The position numbers and the translations under genes were made by a program. A DNA stretch of 34,694 bases, from contig VHBO01000018.1 of assembly GCA_016871895.1 (NCBI GenBank), positions 1-34,694 of the forward strand, given 5' to 3'. The stretch is from Gemmatimonadota bacterium (lineage in GTDB: Bacteria; Gemmatimonadota; Gemmatimonadetes; Gemmatimonadales; Gemmatimonadaceae). This document shows, piece by piece, positions 19,214 to 27,607 of this stretch. The notes under the pieces were generated by a model. It did not search any database. It was given only the letters and a program-made list of their open reading frames with translations, and had not been told where the DNA came from. How positions within the stretch are numbered: position 1 is the first letter of the stretch; each line of letters begins with the position of its first letter.

Positions 19214-20215
19214 ATGGCGCGGATCGCCCTGGACGTGATGGGGGGCGACCACGCCCCTGAGGCCCCAGTCGCCGGGGCCCTGCTGGCCCTCCAGGAGCTC
19301 GATCCGTCCCATGTCCTGCAGCTGGTCGGGCGGTCCGCCGTCGTGCGGGCCGTCCTCGACCGTCAGCTCGTCGACGCCTCACCGCTCGTCCGGCAGGCGG
19401 CGGAACGCCTGGTCCTGATCGACGCCGACGAGGTCGTCGAGATGACGGACAAGCCCTCCGTGGCGGTACGCGGCAAGCCCAACTCGTCGATGGCCGTCGG
19501 TCTTCGCTTGCAGGCCGAAGGCGCGTCCGACGCCTTCGTCTCCGCCGGCAACACCGGCGCGCAGATGGCCGCCTCGACCTTCATCCTCCGGCTCCACCCC
19601 GGCCTGTCCCGTCCCGCCATCGGGACCGTGCTGCCGACGGCCACGCAGCCCGTCGTCGTCCTCGACGCGGGAGCCAACGTCGACTGCGCCGCGGCCGAAC
19701 TGGTCCAATTCGCTCGGCTCGGACACGTCTACGCCCGCGACATCCTCGGTCGCGCGAATCCCGCGGTCGGGCTGCTCTCGATCGGCGAGGAGGCGGAGAA
19801 GGGGAACGCCGCCGTGAAGGAGGCCCACCAGCAGCTCATCGGCGCCGGTCTGAACTTCATCGGCAATGTCGAGGGACGCGACATCCCCGCGGGACGCTGC
19901 GACCGCGGCCCCGTCGACGTGGTCGTCTGCGACGGCTTCACCGGCAACGTCCTCCTCAAGCTGTATGAGGGCGTCGCGCCAATGCTCTTCGGGCTGCTCG
20001 CCGCCGCCGGGGTTCCGAAGGAGCAGCTCAAGCAGGCCCTCGGCGTGCTCGATTACGCGAAGTACGGCGGCGCGCCGCTGCTCGGCGTGAAGGGCGTCAG
20101 CATCATCTGCCACGGCAAGAGCAGCCCGGAAGCCATCAAGAACGGCGTGCTCGTCGGCCTGCGCGCCGTGGAGTCGCGAATGAGCCACCACATCGGGGAG
20201 CAGCTGGGCGCATGA
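19214..20215 (+). CDS. plsX: Phosphate acyltransferase PlsX
   Basis: PlsX makes acyl-phosphate from acyl-ACP for phospholipid synthesis with PlsY. The 333-residue protein begins with the diagnostic RIALDVMGGDHAPEAPVAGA. It contains SAGNTGAQMAASTFILRLHP and CDGFTGNVLLKLYEG, both typical of the family. ATG 19214 was chosen because it matches the family N-terminus and lies two bases after rpmF. No Shine-Dalgarno sequence is apparent, so translation may be coupled to rpmF. The stop overlaps the fabH start (ATGA). Confidence 0.97.
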   Translation: MARIALDVMGGDHAPEAPVAGALLALQELDPSHVLQLVGRSAVVRAVLDRQLVDASPLVRQAAERLVLIDADEVVEMTDKPSVAVRGKPNSSMAVGLRLQAEGASDAFVSAGNTGAQMAASTFILRLHPGLSRPAIGTVLPTATQPVVVLDAGANVDCAAAELVQFARLGHVYARDILGRANPAVGLLSIGEEAEKGNAAVKEAHQQLIGAGLNFIGNVEGRDIPAGRCDRGPVDVVVCDGFTGNVLLKLYEGVAPMLFGLLAAAGVPKEQLKQALGVLDYAKYGGAPLLGVKGVSIICHGKSSPEAIKNGVLVGLRAVESRMSHHIGEQLGA

Positions 20216-21201
20216 AGCGACCGATCGCGATGTTCGCCGGCACCGGTCACGCCGTCCCGCGTCGTGCCCTGACGAACGATGAGTTCGCGGCGATGGGGAT
20301 CGAGACCTCCGACGAGTGGATCCGTGAGCGCACCGGGATCCGGCAGCGCTACATCGCCGGCGATGGTGAGACGCTCACGTCGCTCGTGACCGAAGCGTCC
20401 CGCCAGGCGATGGCCGATGCCGGTGTGCACGCCGGTGAACTCGATGCCATCATCCTCGGGACCGTGAGCCCCGACCGCCTTATGCCCGCGACCGCCGTTG
20501 AGGTGCAGGCCGCGCTGGGCGCGAGCCGCGCCGTCGCCTTCGACCTGGGCGCCGCCTGCTCCGGTTGGCTCTACTCGGCGCAGGTGGCCGAGGGGCTCCT
20601 CGCCACCGGACAGTACGAGACGGTCCTCGTCATCGGCGGTGAGGTCCTCTCCCGCATCGTCAACTGGAAGGACCGGAATACCTGCGTCCTGTTCGGTGAC
20701 GGGGCGGGGGCGACGATCGTGCGGCGCAGCACGAAGGGGAGGGGCATCCTCTCCGCGTATATGCGCTCCGACGGCAACCTCGCCGACCTGCTGCATCGAC
20801 CGAAGGGCGGTGGCTGCTTCCCGATGAACGACGCGGTGCTGGCCGAGGGGTCGCACTACATCCAGATGAGCGGTCGCGAGGTCTTCAAGCACGCGGTCCG
20901 ATCGATGGCCGATGCGTCCGACCGCGCCCTCGACGGGGCGAAGCTCTCCGGGACGGACATCGACCTGATGATCCCGCACCAGGCGAACATCCGCATCATC
21001 GAGGCGACCGCGAAGCACGCGAATATCCCGATGGAGAAGGTGTTCGTGAACGTCGACCGCTTCGGCAACACCTCGGCCGCGTCCATCCCGATCGCGCTGG
21101 ACGAGGCGCGACGCCAGGGACGAATCGTCGATGGCTCCACGGTGCTCTTCGCCGCCTTCGGCGCCGGGTTCACCTGGGGCTCGATGGTCGTCCGGTTCTA
21201 G
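20212..21201 (+). CDS. fabH: Beta-ketoacyl-ACP synthase III (FabH)
   Basis: FabH condenses acyl-CoA with malonyl-ACP to start fatty-acid synthesis. The catalytic triad is visible in 329 residues: C116 (DLGAACSGWLYS), H256 (IPHQANIRI) and N286 (DRFGNTSAAS). The N-terminal part has the usual TSDEWIRERTGIRQRY. Primer preference (acetyl or branched) cannot be told by eye. The gene overlaps plsX by four bases and is followed five bases later by fabD. Confidence 0.97.
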   Translation: MKRPIAMFAGTGHAVPRRALTNDEFAAMGIETSDEWIRERTGIRQRYIAGDGETLTSLVTEASRQAMADAGVHAGELDAIILGTVSPDRLMPATAVEVQAALGASRAVAFDLGAACSGWLYSAQVAEGLLATGQYETVLVIGGEVLSRIVNWKDRNTCVLFGDGAGATIVRRSTKGRGILSAYMRSDGNLADLLHRPKGGGCFPMNDAVLAEGSHYIQMSGREVFKHAVRSMADASDRALDGAKLSGTDIDLMIPHQANIRIIEATAKHANIPMEKVFVNVDRFGNTSAASIPIALDEARRQGRIVDGSTVLFAAFGAGFTWGSMVVRF

Positions 21202-21206
21202 CGCCG

Positions 21207-22133
21207 ATGTACTTCCTCCTCTTTCCGGGGCAGGGGTCGCAGAAGCCAGGGATGGCGCAGGACATCGTCGCCGCCTTTCCGGCCGCAGCGGACGTTGTCG
21301 CTCGCGCGGATGCAGCCCTCGGGTTCCCTTTGGGCGCGCTCTGCGCTGAGGGACCGGCCGATCGTCTGACGGAGACGCGGAACGCCCAGCCGGCCCTCCT
21401 CACGCACGGCGCCGCGGTCTGGGCGGTGGTCGGGGCCCATCTTGCGGGGAAGGTGCACGGGGCGGCGGGCCACTCGCTCGGCGAGTTCACCGCCTATCAC
21501 GCCGCGGGGGCCCTCTCCCTCGAGGACGCGGTCCGGCTCGTGCGGCGGCGTGGCGAGTTGATGTACGGGACCGGCGTGCAGGTTCCGGGCGCGATGGCTG
21601 CCATCCTCGGCGAGCTCACCCGCCCGATTGGCGAGATCTGCGCCGACGCGTCGAGCCACGGCGTCTGCGTTCCCGCGAACTTCAACGCGACCGAGCAGGT
21701 GGTGATCTCCGGCGAGGTGACGGCCGTCGAGGCGGCGATGGAGCTGGCGAAGGCGGCCGGTGCGAAGCGCGCGCTCCGGCTCCCCGTGAGCGGAGCCTTC
21801 CACAGCCCGCTGATGGAGCCGGCGGTCGCGGGCCTCGCCTCGGCCCTCGACGCGGCCGCCTGGTCCGATCCCCTCGTCCCGGTCTGGAGCAACGTGACGA
21901 CCGGGCCGGTGATGACGGCCGCGGAGGCGCGGCGTCTGCTCCTCGCACAGCTCACGGCGCCCGTCCGGTGGGTCGAGCTCATCCGCGCCGTCGCCACGCA
22001 GCACCCCGGCACGACCTTCGTTGAGATGGGTCCCGGTGCGGTCCTCTCAGGGCTCGTGAAGCGACTCGCCCCGGAGTGCACGACCCGGACCTGCGGCACC
22101 GTCGCCGAGGTCGAGACGCTCCTCGCCAGCTAG
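21207..22133 (+). CDS. fabD: Malonyl-CoA:ACP transacylase (FabD)
   Basis: FabD loads malonyl groups onto ACP. The 308-residue sequence has the opening LLFPGQGSQKPGM (4-16), the active-site serine S90 in GHSLGEFTAYHAAG, and the catalytic H199 in SGAFHSPLMEPA. RNAQPALL (58-65) precedes them, as expected. The start is ATG 21207, five bases after fabH. It ends with TAG and is separated from fabG by 22 bases of C/T-rich sequence. Length and order are normal for the cluster. Confidence 0.97.
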   Translation: MYFLLFPGQGSQKPGMAQDIVAAFPAAADVVARADAALGFPLGALCAEGPADRLTETRNAQPALLTHGAAVWAVVGAHLAGKVHGAAGHSLGEFTAYHAAGALSLEDAVRLVRRRGELMYGTGVQVPGAMAAILGELTRPIGEICADASSHGVCVPANFNATEQVVISGEVTAVEAAMELAKAAGAKRALRLPVSGAFHSPLMEPAVAGLASALDAAAWSDPLVPVWSNVTTGPVMTAAEARRLLLAQLTAPVRWVELIRAVATQHPGTTFVEMGPGAVLSGLVKRLAPECTTRTCGTVAEVETLLAS

Positions 22134-22155
22134 TCCACCTCTCGCTCCGCCCCCT

Positions 22156-22896
22156 ATGTTCGCCATCGATCTCACCGGGCGCGTCGCCCTCGTCACCGGT
22201 TCCACCCGCGGGATCGGGCGCGCGATCGCCGAGGAGCTGACCGCCGCTGGCGCCCGGGTGGCAATCGTCGGGCGCGATGCCGCGAAGGCTGAGGCCGTGG
22301 CGGCGGAGGTCGGGGGTGACGCCAAGGGGTTCGGGTGCGACATCAGCGACCCGGCGGCCGTCACCGCGCTGGTCGAGGCGGTCGAGGCCGCCTTCGGCAG
22401 CTGTGACATCCTTGTCAACAACGCGGGCATCACGAAGGACAATCTGATGCTCCGGATGAAGGACGAGGACTGGGATGCGGTCGTCGATACCAACCTGAAG
22501 GCCGCGTTCGTCGCGATCCGGGCCGTGCAGCGGGGGATGATGAAGCGCCGGTGGGGCCGCATCATCAACATCGCGTCGGTGGTTGGGCTGATGGGGAACA
22601 AGGGGCAGGCGAACTACGCCGCCAGCAAGGCGGGCCTCATCGGCCTTTCGAAGTCGGTCGCGAAGGAGCTGGCGAGCCGCAACATCCTCTGCAACGTGGT
22701 AGCCCCGGGCTTCATCCGCACCGATATGACCGATGCGATGGCGCCCGCCGCCGTGGAGGCGCTCTCTGCCGCGATCCCGCTGGAGCGGCTGGGGGAGCCG
22801 GCGGACATTGCCGGGGTCGTCGCCTTCCTCGCGTCCGACCGAGCGGCGTACATCACGGGACAGGTCCTTCCGGTCGACGGCGGCCTGGTGATGTGA
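22156..22896 (+). CDS. fabG: 3-oxoacyl-ACP reductase (FabG)
   Basis: FabG is the NADPH-dependent ketoreductase of the elongation cycle and a classical short-chain dehydrogenase. In 246 residues it shows the cofactor motif TGSTRGIGRAIAEE (14-27) and NNAGIT (88-93). The catalytic S141 lies in NIASVVG, with Y154 and K158 in YAASKAG. The C-terminus (ITGQVLPVDGGLVM) is typical. The ATG 22156 has no Shine-Dalgarno sequence and is preceded by the pyrimidine-rich CTCTCGCTCCGCCCCCT. Within the fab cluster the assignment as FabG rather than another SDR is strong. Confidence 0.95.
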   Translation: MFAIDLTGRVALVTGSTRGIGRAIAEELTAAGARVAIVGRDAAKAEAVAAEVGGDAKGFGCDISDPAAVTALVEAVEAAFGSCDILVNNAGITKDNLMLRMKDEDWDAVVDTNLKAAFVAIRAVQRGMMKRRWGRIINIASVVGLMGNKGQANYAASKAGLIGLSKSVAKELASRNILCNVVAPGFIRTDMTDAMAPAAVEALSAAIPLERLGEPADIAGVVAFLASDRAAYITGQVLPVDGGLVM

Positions 22897-22943
22897 GTCC
22901 CGGCGGGGGTCGGTGTGACCTCTGCTCGCGCGCGCGCCTTTTG

Positions 22944-22949
22944 TATATT
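22944..22949 (+). promoter_or_regulatory. Candidate -10 element upstream of acpP
   Basis: TATATT stands out as the only AT-rich hexamer in the 115-base fabG-acpP gap. It lies 62 bases before the acpP start and directly after an alternating CG tract (22927-22937). TG immediately precedes it. No good -35 hexamer is found at 16-18 bases, so this is a candidate only. A separate promoter would make sense because ACP is needed in far higher amounts than the fab enzymes. Confidence 0.5.
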
Positions 22950-23011
22950 ACTTGGGCTGGCGCGGACGCCCGCCCCGGCCCCCGTAGTCCCACCCACCTG
23001 GAGCCCCACGT

Positions 23012-23251
23012 ATGGCCGACCATTCCGCGAAGATCAAGGACATTATTGAGAAGGAGCTGGGTGTCGAGCGCGACAAGCTGACCGACGGTGCGAGTTTCAT
23101 CGAGGACCTCGGCGCCGACTCGCTGGACATCGTCGAGCTTGTGATGGAGTTCGAGAAGGAGTTCAACGTCGACATCCCGGACGAGGATTCCGAGAAGCTT
23201 CGCACGGTCGGCGATGCGATCAGCTATCTGAACGCCAAGATCGGCGGCTGA
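23012..23251 (+). CDS. acpP: Acyl carrier protein
   Basis: A 79-residue acidic four-helix carrier protein. The phosphopantetheine attachment serine is S37 in [19 protein letters not shown], the near-invariant ACP motif. Its low pI and its position between fabG and fabF confirm the fatty-acid role. A TGGAG ribosome-binding site lies about 11 bases ahead of ATG 23012. The preceding gap holds the likely promoter element, and fabF follows six bases after the stop. Confidence 0.98.
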   Translation: MADHSAKIKDIIEKELGVERDKLTDGASFIEDLGADSLDIVELVMEFEKEFNVDIPDEDSEKLRTVGDAISYLNAKIGG

Positions 23252-23257
23252 TCCACG

Positions 23258-24511
23258 ATGGCCTCCCTGAAGCGCCGGGTCGTCATCACGGGCGCCGGGT
23301 GCGTGTCGTCGGTCGGAAACGACGTCGTGACCACCTGGCAGTCCCTCCTCGACGGGCGGTCGGGCGGCGCGCCGATCACCCGGTTCGATGCCTCGGCCTT
23401 CAAGGTCCGCTTCGCCCACGAGGTGAAGGGGTTCGATGTCGGACTGTATATGGACCGCAAGGAGGCCAAGCGCGCGGACCTGTTCACGCAGTACGCGATG
23501 GCGGCGGCGGTCCAGGCGATGCAGGACGCCGGGTTCGGTGAGGGGACGGGGTACGTGCCGGAGCGCACGGGCGTCATCGTCGGCTCCGGCATCGGTGGCA
23601 TCGGGACGTTCGAGGAGCAGCACCGGACGCTGATGTCGAGCGGCCCGGGGCGCATCTCGCCGTTCTTCATCCCGATGTTCATCGGCGACATCGCGGCGGG
23701 GACCGTCTCGATGCGCTTCCAGGCGAAGGGACCGAATTACGCCACGCAGTCCGCCTGCGCCTCGAGCGCGCACGCGATCGGCGATGCCTTCCGGATCATC
23801 GCCTACGGTGATGCCGACGTGATGATCGCGGGCGGCGCCGAAGCGGCCGTCACCCCGATGGCGATCGGCGGGTTCGGCAATATGCAGGCGCTCTCGACGC
23901 GGAACGATTCCCCCGAGACGGCATCGCGACCGTTCGATCAGACGCGCGATGGCTTCGTCCTCGGTGAGGGCTCGGCCTGCGTGGTCCTCGAGGAGCTCGA
24001 GCACGCACGGGCCCGCGGAGCGCAGATCTACTGCGAGCTTGTCGGGTATGGCGCCTCGGGCGACGCGTACCACCTGACGGGGCAGCCGGAGGACCACGAG
24101 GGGCTGCAGCGCGCGATGCGTCGCGCTCTCGAGGATGGCGGACTCTCCCCGGCCGACGTGCAGTACATCAACGCGCACGGCACGTCGACGCCGCTCAACG
24201 ACCCGAATGAGATCCGGGCGATCCGGAAGGTCTTCGGGCCGTCGGCGACCGGGCTCAACGTGAGTTCGACCAAGTCGTGCACCGGGCATATGCTCGGGGC
24301 GGCCGGCGCGATCGAGGCGATCGTCTCGGCGTTGGTGATCCGGCACGGGATCATCCCGCCGACGATCAACCTGACCGCGCCGGATCCCGAGTGCGACCTC
24401 GACTGCACCGCGAACACCGCGGTCCGGCGCGAGGTCCACGCCGTGATCAGCAACTCCTCGGGATTCGGCGGGCACAACGCCAGTCTCGCGTTACGACGCC
24501 TGGTCGGCTGA
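23258..24511 (+). CDS. fabF: Beta-ketoacyl-ACP synthase II (FabF)
   Basis: FabF performs the elongating condensations of fatty-acid synthesis. The Cys-His-His triad is clear in 417 residues: C167 (ATQSACASSAHAIGDAF), H307 (NAHGTSTPLND) and H344 (KSCTGHMLGAAGAIEA). The N-terminus RRVVITGAGCVSSVGN and C-terminal SSGFGGHNASL are also typical. The triad with two histidines separates it from FabH. It starts six bases after acpP. The mqnE gene follows after four bases, so menaquinone genes may share the transcript. Confidence 0.97.
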   Translation: MASLKRRVVITGAGCVSSVGNDVVTTWQSLLDGRSGGAPITRFDASAFKVRFAHEVKGFDVGLYMDRKEAKRADLFTQYAMAAAVQAMQDAGFGEGTGYVPERTGVIVGSGIGGIGTFEEQHRTLMSSGPGRISPFFIPMFIGDIAAGTVSMRFQAKGPNYATQSACASSAHAIGDAFRIIAYGDADVMIAGGAEAAVTPMAIGGFGNMQALSTRNDSPETASRPFDQTRDGFVLGEGSACVVLEELEHARARGAQIYCELVGYGASGDAYHLTGQPEDHEGLQRAMRRALEDGGLSPADVQYINAHGTSTPLNDPNEIRAIRKVFGPSATGLNVSSTKSCTGHMLGAAGAIEAIVSALVIRHGIIPPTINLTAPDPECDLDCTANTAVRREVHAVISNSSGFGGHNASLALRRLVG

Positions 24512-24515
24512 GTCG

Positions 24516-25679
24516 ATGACGACGGCGGCCGCGCTGACGATCCCGTTCGAGCGCATCGCCGACCCCGCGGTGCGTGACATCGCCGAGCGCATCGCGGAGG
24601 GGCGCCGGCTGGAAGGCCGGGACGCGGCGGCGCTCTACCGCACGGCGGACCTGACCGGGCTCGGTCTCGTGGCGGATGCGGTCAACCGCGCCCGTCACGG
24701 CGACGTGGTGACCTTCGCCTCCAACCAGCACATCAACCCGACGAACATCTGCACGCTCCGCACGACGTGCGTGTTCTGCGGGTATGCCCGTCTCCCGAAG
24801 GAGGCCGGGGCCTACCGCTACACCCTCGACCAGGTGCTCGAGGAGGCGCGGACCGGGAATCAGGGGTTGACGAAGGAGTTCCACATCGTCGGCGGCCTCG
24901 ATATGAAGGCGGGACTCGAGTACTACACGACGATGTTCCGTGCGCTTAAGGCGGAGCTGCCGAACGTGCACATCAAGGCGTTGACCGCGGTCGAGATCGC
25001 GCACATCGCGCGGATCGAGAAGCGTTCGTGGGCGGAGGTGCTGACCGCGCTGCAGGCGGCCGGGCTCGACACGATGCCCGGCGGCGGGGCGGAGACCTTC
25101 AGCGCCGCCGTCCGCGAGGAGATCGCGAACAAGAAGCTCGGCGCCGCCGACTACATCGGCGTGCATCGGACCGCGCACGGGCTTGGGATCCGGTCTAACT
25201 GCACGATGCTGTACGGCCACGTCGAGACGATCCAGGACCGCGTCGAGCATCTCCAGATGCTCCGCGATCTACAGGACGAGACGGGCGGGTTCCTCGCGTT
25301 CATCCCGCTCGCGTACCATCCGGACGACAACGAGCTCGGCGCCCGGCTCGGACGTCGCGGCACCGCGACCTCCGGTGTCGCGGACCTCAAGATGCTCGCC
25401 GTGGGGCGGCTCTTCCTCGACAACTTCGCGCACGTGAAGAGCCATTGGATCATGGTCGGTACGGCGCTCTCCCAGATCGCCCTCCACTATGGGGTCAACG
25501 ACCTCGAGGGGACGGTCGTCCGAGAGAAGATCTATCACGCCGTCGGCGCCAAGACGCAGCAGGCGATGTCGCTCCCAGAGCTGCTCGGGCTGATCCGCGG
25601 GGCGGGGAAGGTCCCGGCGGAGCGCGACAGCTTCTACAACGTCATCCGCACCTTCGACGACGATGGGGAGGCCGCCTGA
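24516..25679 (+). CDS. mqnE: Aminofutalosine synthase MqnE (radical SAM)
   Basis: MqnE joins the MqnA product with S-adenosylmethionine to give aminofutalosine in the futalosine menaquinone pathway. In 387 residues the family landmarks are HINPTNIC (72-79), KEFHIVGGLDMKAGLEYY, HIKALTAVEIAHIA, AGLDTMPGGGAETF, RTAHGLGIRSNCTMLYGH and GGFLAFIPLAYHPDDNEL. The cluster-binding cysteines are C79, C85 and C88, spaced CX5CX2C rather than the usual CX3CX2C. The reading frame is clean across the motif. ATG 24516 follows fabF by four bases, and the stop overlaps the next start (TGATG). MqnC and CofH-like relatives are less likely given the length and the PGGGAETF and HIVGG context. Confidence 0.9.
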   Translation: MTTAAALTIPFERIADPAVRDIAERIAEGRRLEGRDAAALYRTADLTGLGLVADAVNRARHGDVVTFASNQHINPTNICTLRTTCVFCGYARLPKEAGAYRYTLDQVLEEARTGNQGLTKEFHIVGGLDMKAGLEYYTTMFRALKAELPNVHIKALTAVEIAHIARIEKRSWAEVLTALQAAGLDTMPGGGAETFSAAVREEIANKKLGAADYIGVHRTAHGLGIRSNCTMLYGHVETIQDRVEHLQMLRDLQDETGGFLAFIPLAYHPDDNELGARLGRRGTATSGVADLKMLAVGRLFLDNFAHVKSHWIMVGTALSQIALHYGVNDLEGTVVREKIYHAVGAKTQQAMSLPELLGLIRGAGKVPAERDSFYNVIRTFDDDGEAA

Positions 25680-27607
25680 TGCGCGTCGGTCGGATCCCGT
25701 ACATCAACACGTATCCCGTCTACGGGGCTATCGATCGCGGGATCGTGCCCCTCGAGGCGACGCTCGTCGATGGCGTACCGACGGCGCTGAACGCGATGAT
25801 GGCGCAGGGTCAACTCGATGTCTCCGTCGTCTCCGCCGTCGAGTACGCGCGGGACGCCGAGCGCTACCTGCTTCTGCCCGAGCTCGCCATCTCCTGCGAC
25901 GGACCGGTCCGCTCGGTGATGCTCTTCTCGAGCCGGCCCGCATCCGGGCTCGATGGGGCGCGGGTGCTCGTGAGTCGGAGCTCGATGACCTCCGTCCACC
26001 TGCTCGAGCTCCTCTTCGAACACGTCTGGCGCGCGCAGCCCGTCTTCGTCCCCGGGGACGCCGAGGCAGACGCCCTCGCGCGTGACGGTGCCGCGGCGAG
26101 CGACGCTCGGCTCGTCATCGGGGACGCCGCCCTGATGCTGCAGGCGCCCGGGCACCCGGTCGCCGAGGCGCACGGACGCGCGTATCCGTTCGTGTATGAT
26201 CTCGGCGAGGTCTGGCGCGACTGGACCGGCCTCCCCTTCGTCTTCGCCGTCTGGGTCGCCCAGCGTTCGACCCCCGTGCGCGAGGCACTCGCGGTCCACG
26301 CCTCATTGATCCAGTCACGCGACTGGGGCCTCGCGCATCTCGACACGCTCGCCGCGCAGGCGGCCACGGCCACCGGTGTCCCGACGCGGGAGTGCCGCCG
26401 CTACTTCGATGGCCTCGACTGGCGCCTCTCGCTGCGTGACCTCGAAGGATTGAGCGAGTTCTTCCGTCGCCTCGCGCTCGCCGGCCGCGTCCCCCGCGGC
26501 ACCCTGCCTTCCTGCCCGCCCGCACGGGCACCTGACCGAGCCTTCCGACCCGTCCCTCCTATGTCGCTCGAATCGGATCTCCTCGACTTCTACACGCGCG
26601 CCCCGTTGCTCGAACTCGGGGCCACCGCCGATGCCGTCCGTCGCCGGCTCCATCCGGATCCGGTCGTGACCTACATCGTCGACCGGAACATCAACTACAC
26701 CAACGTCTGCGTGGCCGACTGCGGCTTCTGCGCCTTCTACCGGCGGCCGAAGGACAACGAAGGGTGGACCCTCAGCTACGAGCAGATCGGCGCCAAGATC
26801 GACGAGGTGAAGGCGCTCGGTGGCGTACAGATCCTCATCCAGGGCGGTCACAACCCGTACATCCCGTTCGAGTGGTACCTCGAGCTGCTCCGGTACATCA
26901 AGCGGCACCACCCGATTCACGTGCACGGCTTCTCGCCGAGCGAGGTCGACTTCTGGAGCACGCTGTATCGGATGGATGCGCGGACGGTCATTCAGGAGCT
27001 CGTCAAGGCGGGACTCGACTCCATCCCCGGCGGGGGTGGTGAGATCCTCGTCCAGCGCGTTCGCGACAACGTCGCGAAGAAGAAGGCCGGCGCCGATCGC
27101 TGGCTCGAGGTGATGGAGATCGCGCACCAGGAGGGGCTCCGCACCTCGTGCACGATGATGTACGGGATCGGCGAGACGATGGCCGAGCGGGTCGAGCACC
27201 TGCTCCGCCTGAAGGCGCTGCAGGAGCGCACGAAGGGGTTCACGGCGTTCATCTGCTGGCCGCTCCAGCCGGAGAACACGCCGGAGATGAGCCATATGCC
27301 GAAAACCGATGCGGTGGAGTATCTCCGGACGACGGCCTTCGCCCGCACGGTGGTCGACAACATCCCGAACATCCAGGCGAGCTGGGTGACGATGGGGATG
27401 AAGGTGGGCCAGACCGCGTTGCACTATGGGTGCAACGACTTCGGCTCGCTGATGCTCGAGGAGAACGTCGTCTCGGCGGCGAACACGACCTACCGCACCA
27501 CCATCGACGAGATGGAGCGGCTGATCACCGAGGCGGGGTTCACGCCGCGGCGGCGGCGTCAGGATTACTCGCTCATCCCGCTCGCCCCGGCCCCGGTGGC
27601 CGCGTGA
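25679..27607 (+). CDS. MqnA-MqnC continuous frame: chorismate dehydratase fused to dehypoxanthine futalosine cyclase
   Basis: A single 642-residue frame covers two menaquinone enzymes. Residues 1 to about 270 are MqnA (chorismate dehydratase), starting RVGRIPYINTYPVYG with the SVVSAVEYARDAERYLLLP and LVIGDAALML segments of that family. Residues 295-642 are a complete radical-SAM MqnC, with cluster motif CVADCGFC (C50, C54 and C57 of its own numbering) and QILIQGGHNP, HGFSPSEV, SIPGGGGEIL and TSCTMMYGIGET. A Pro/Arg/Ala-rich stretch of about 24 residues joins them, with no in-frame stop. It resembles C/T-rich intergenic DNA, and ATG 26561 would be a natural MqnC start, so separate MqnC translation is possible. 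MqnA alone would have no stop codon. The start at 25679 overlaps mqnE, and the end overlaps ispF (GTGA). Confidence 0.85.
   Translation: MRVGRIPYINTYPVYGAIDRGIVPLEATLVDGVPTALNAMMAQGQLDVSVVSAVEYARDAERYLLLPELAISCDGPVRSVMLFSSRPASGLDGARVLVSRSSMTSVHLLELLFEHVWRAQPVFVPGDAEADALARDGAAASDARLVIGDAALMLQAPGHPVAEAHGRAYPFVYDLGEVWRDWTGLPFVFAVWVAQRSTPVREALAVHASLIQSRDWGLAHLDTLAAQAATATGVPTRECRRYFDGLDWRLSLRDLEGLSEFFRRLALAGRVPRGTLPSCPPARAPDRAFRPVPPMSLESDLLDFYTRAPLLELGATADAVRRRLHPDPVVTYIVDRNINYTNVCVADCGFCAFYRRPKDNEGWTLSYEQIGAKIDEVKALGGVQILIQGGHNPYIPFEWYLELLRYIKRHHPIHVHGFSPSEVDFWSTLYRMDARTVIQELVKAGLDSIPGGGGEILVQRVRDNVAKKKAGADRWLEVMEIAHQEGLRTSCTMMYGIGETMAERVEHLLRLKALQERTKGFTAFICWPLQPENTPEMSHMPKTDAVEYLRTTAFARTVVDNIPNIQASWVTMGMKVGQTALHYGCNDFGSLMLEENVVSAANTTYRTTIDEMERLITEAGFTPRRRRQDYSLIPLAPAPVAA
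26561..26563 (+). other. mqnC: Possible internal start codon for a separate MqnC
   Basis: ATG 26561 would give a 348-residue MqnC of normal length starting MSLESDLLDFYTRAPLL. The 20 bases before it are C/T-rich with no Shine-Dalgarno sequence, like the leaders of ndk and fabG in this window. Whether it is used is unknown, because the codon lies in frame with upstream mqnA. Confidence 0.4.

Noticed and set aside
25445-25678. Upstream extension of the mqnA-mqnC frame into mqnE
   Set aside because: The extension overlaps the conserved C-terminus of mqnE and is basic low-complexity sequence. The MqnA family N-terminus begins at ATG 25679.
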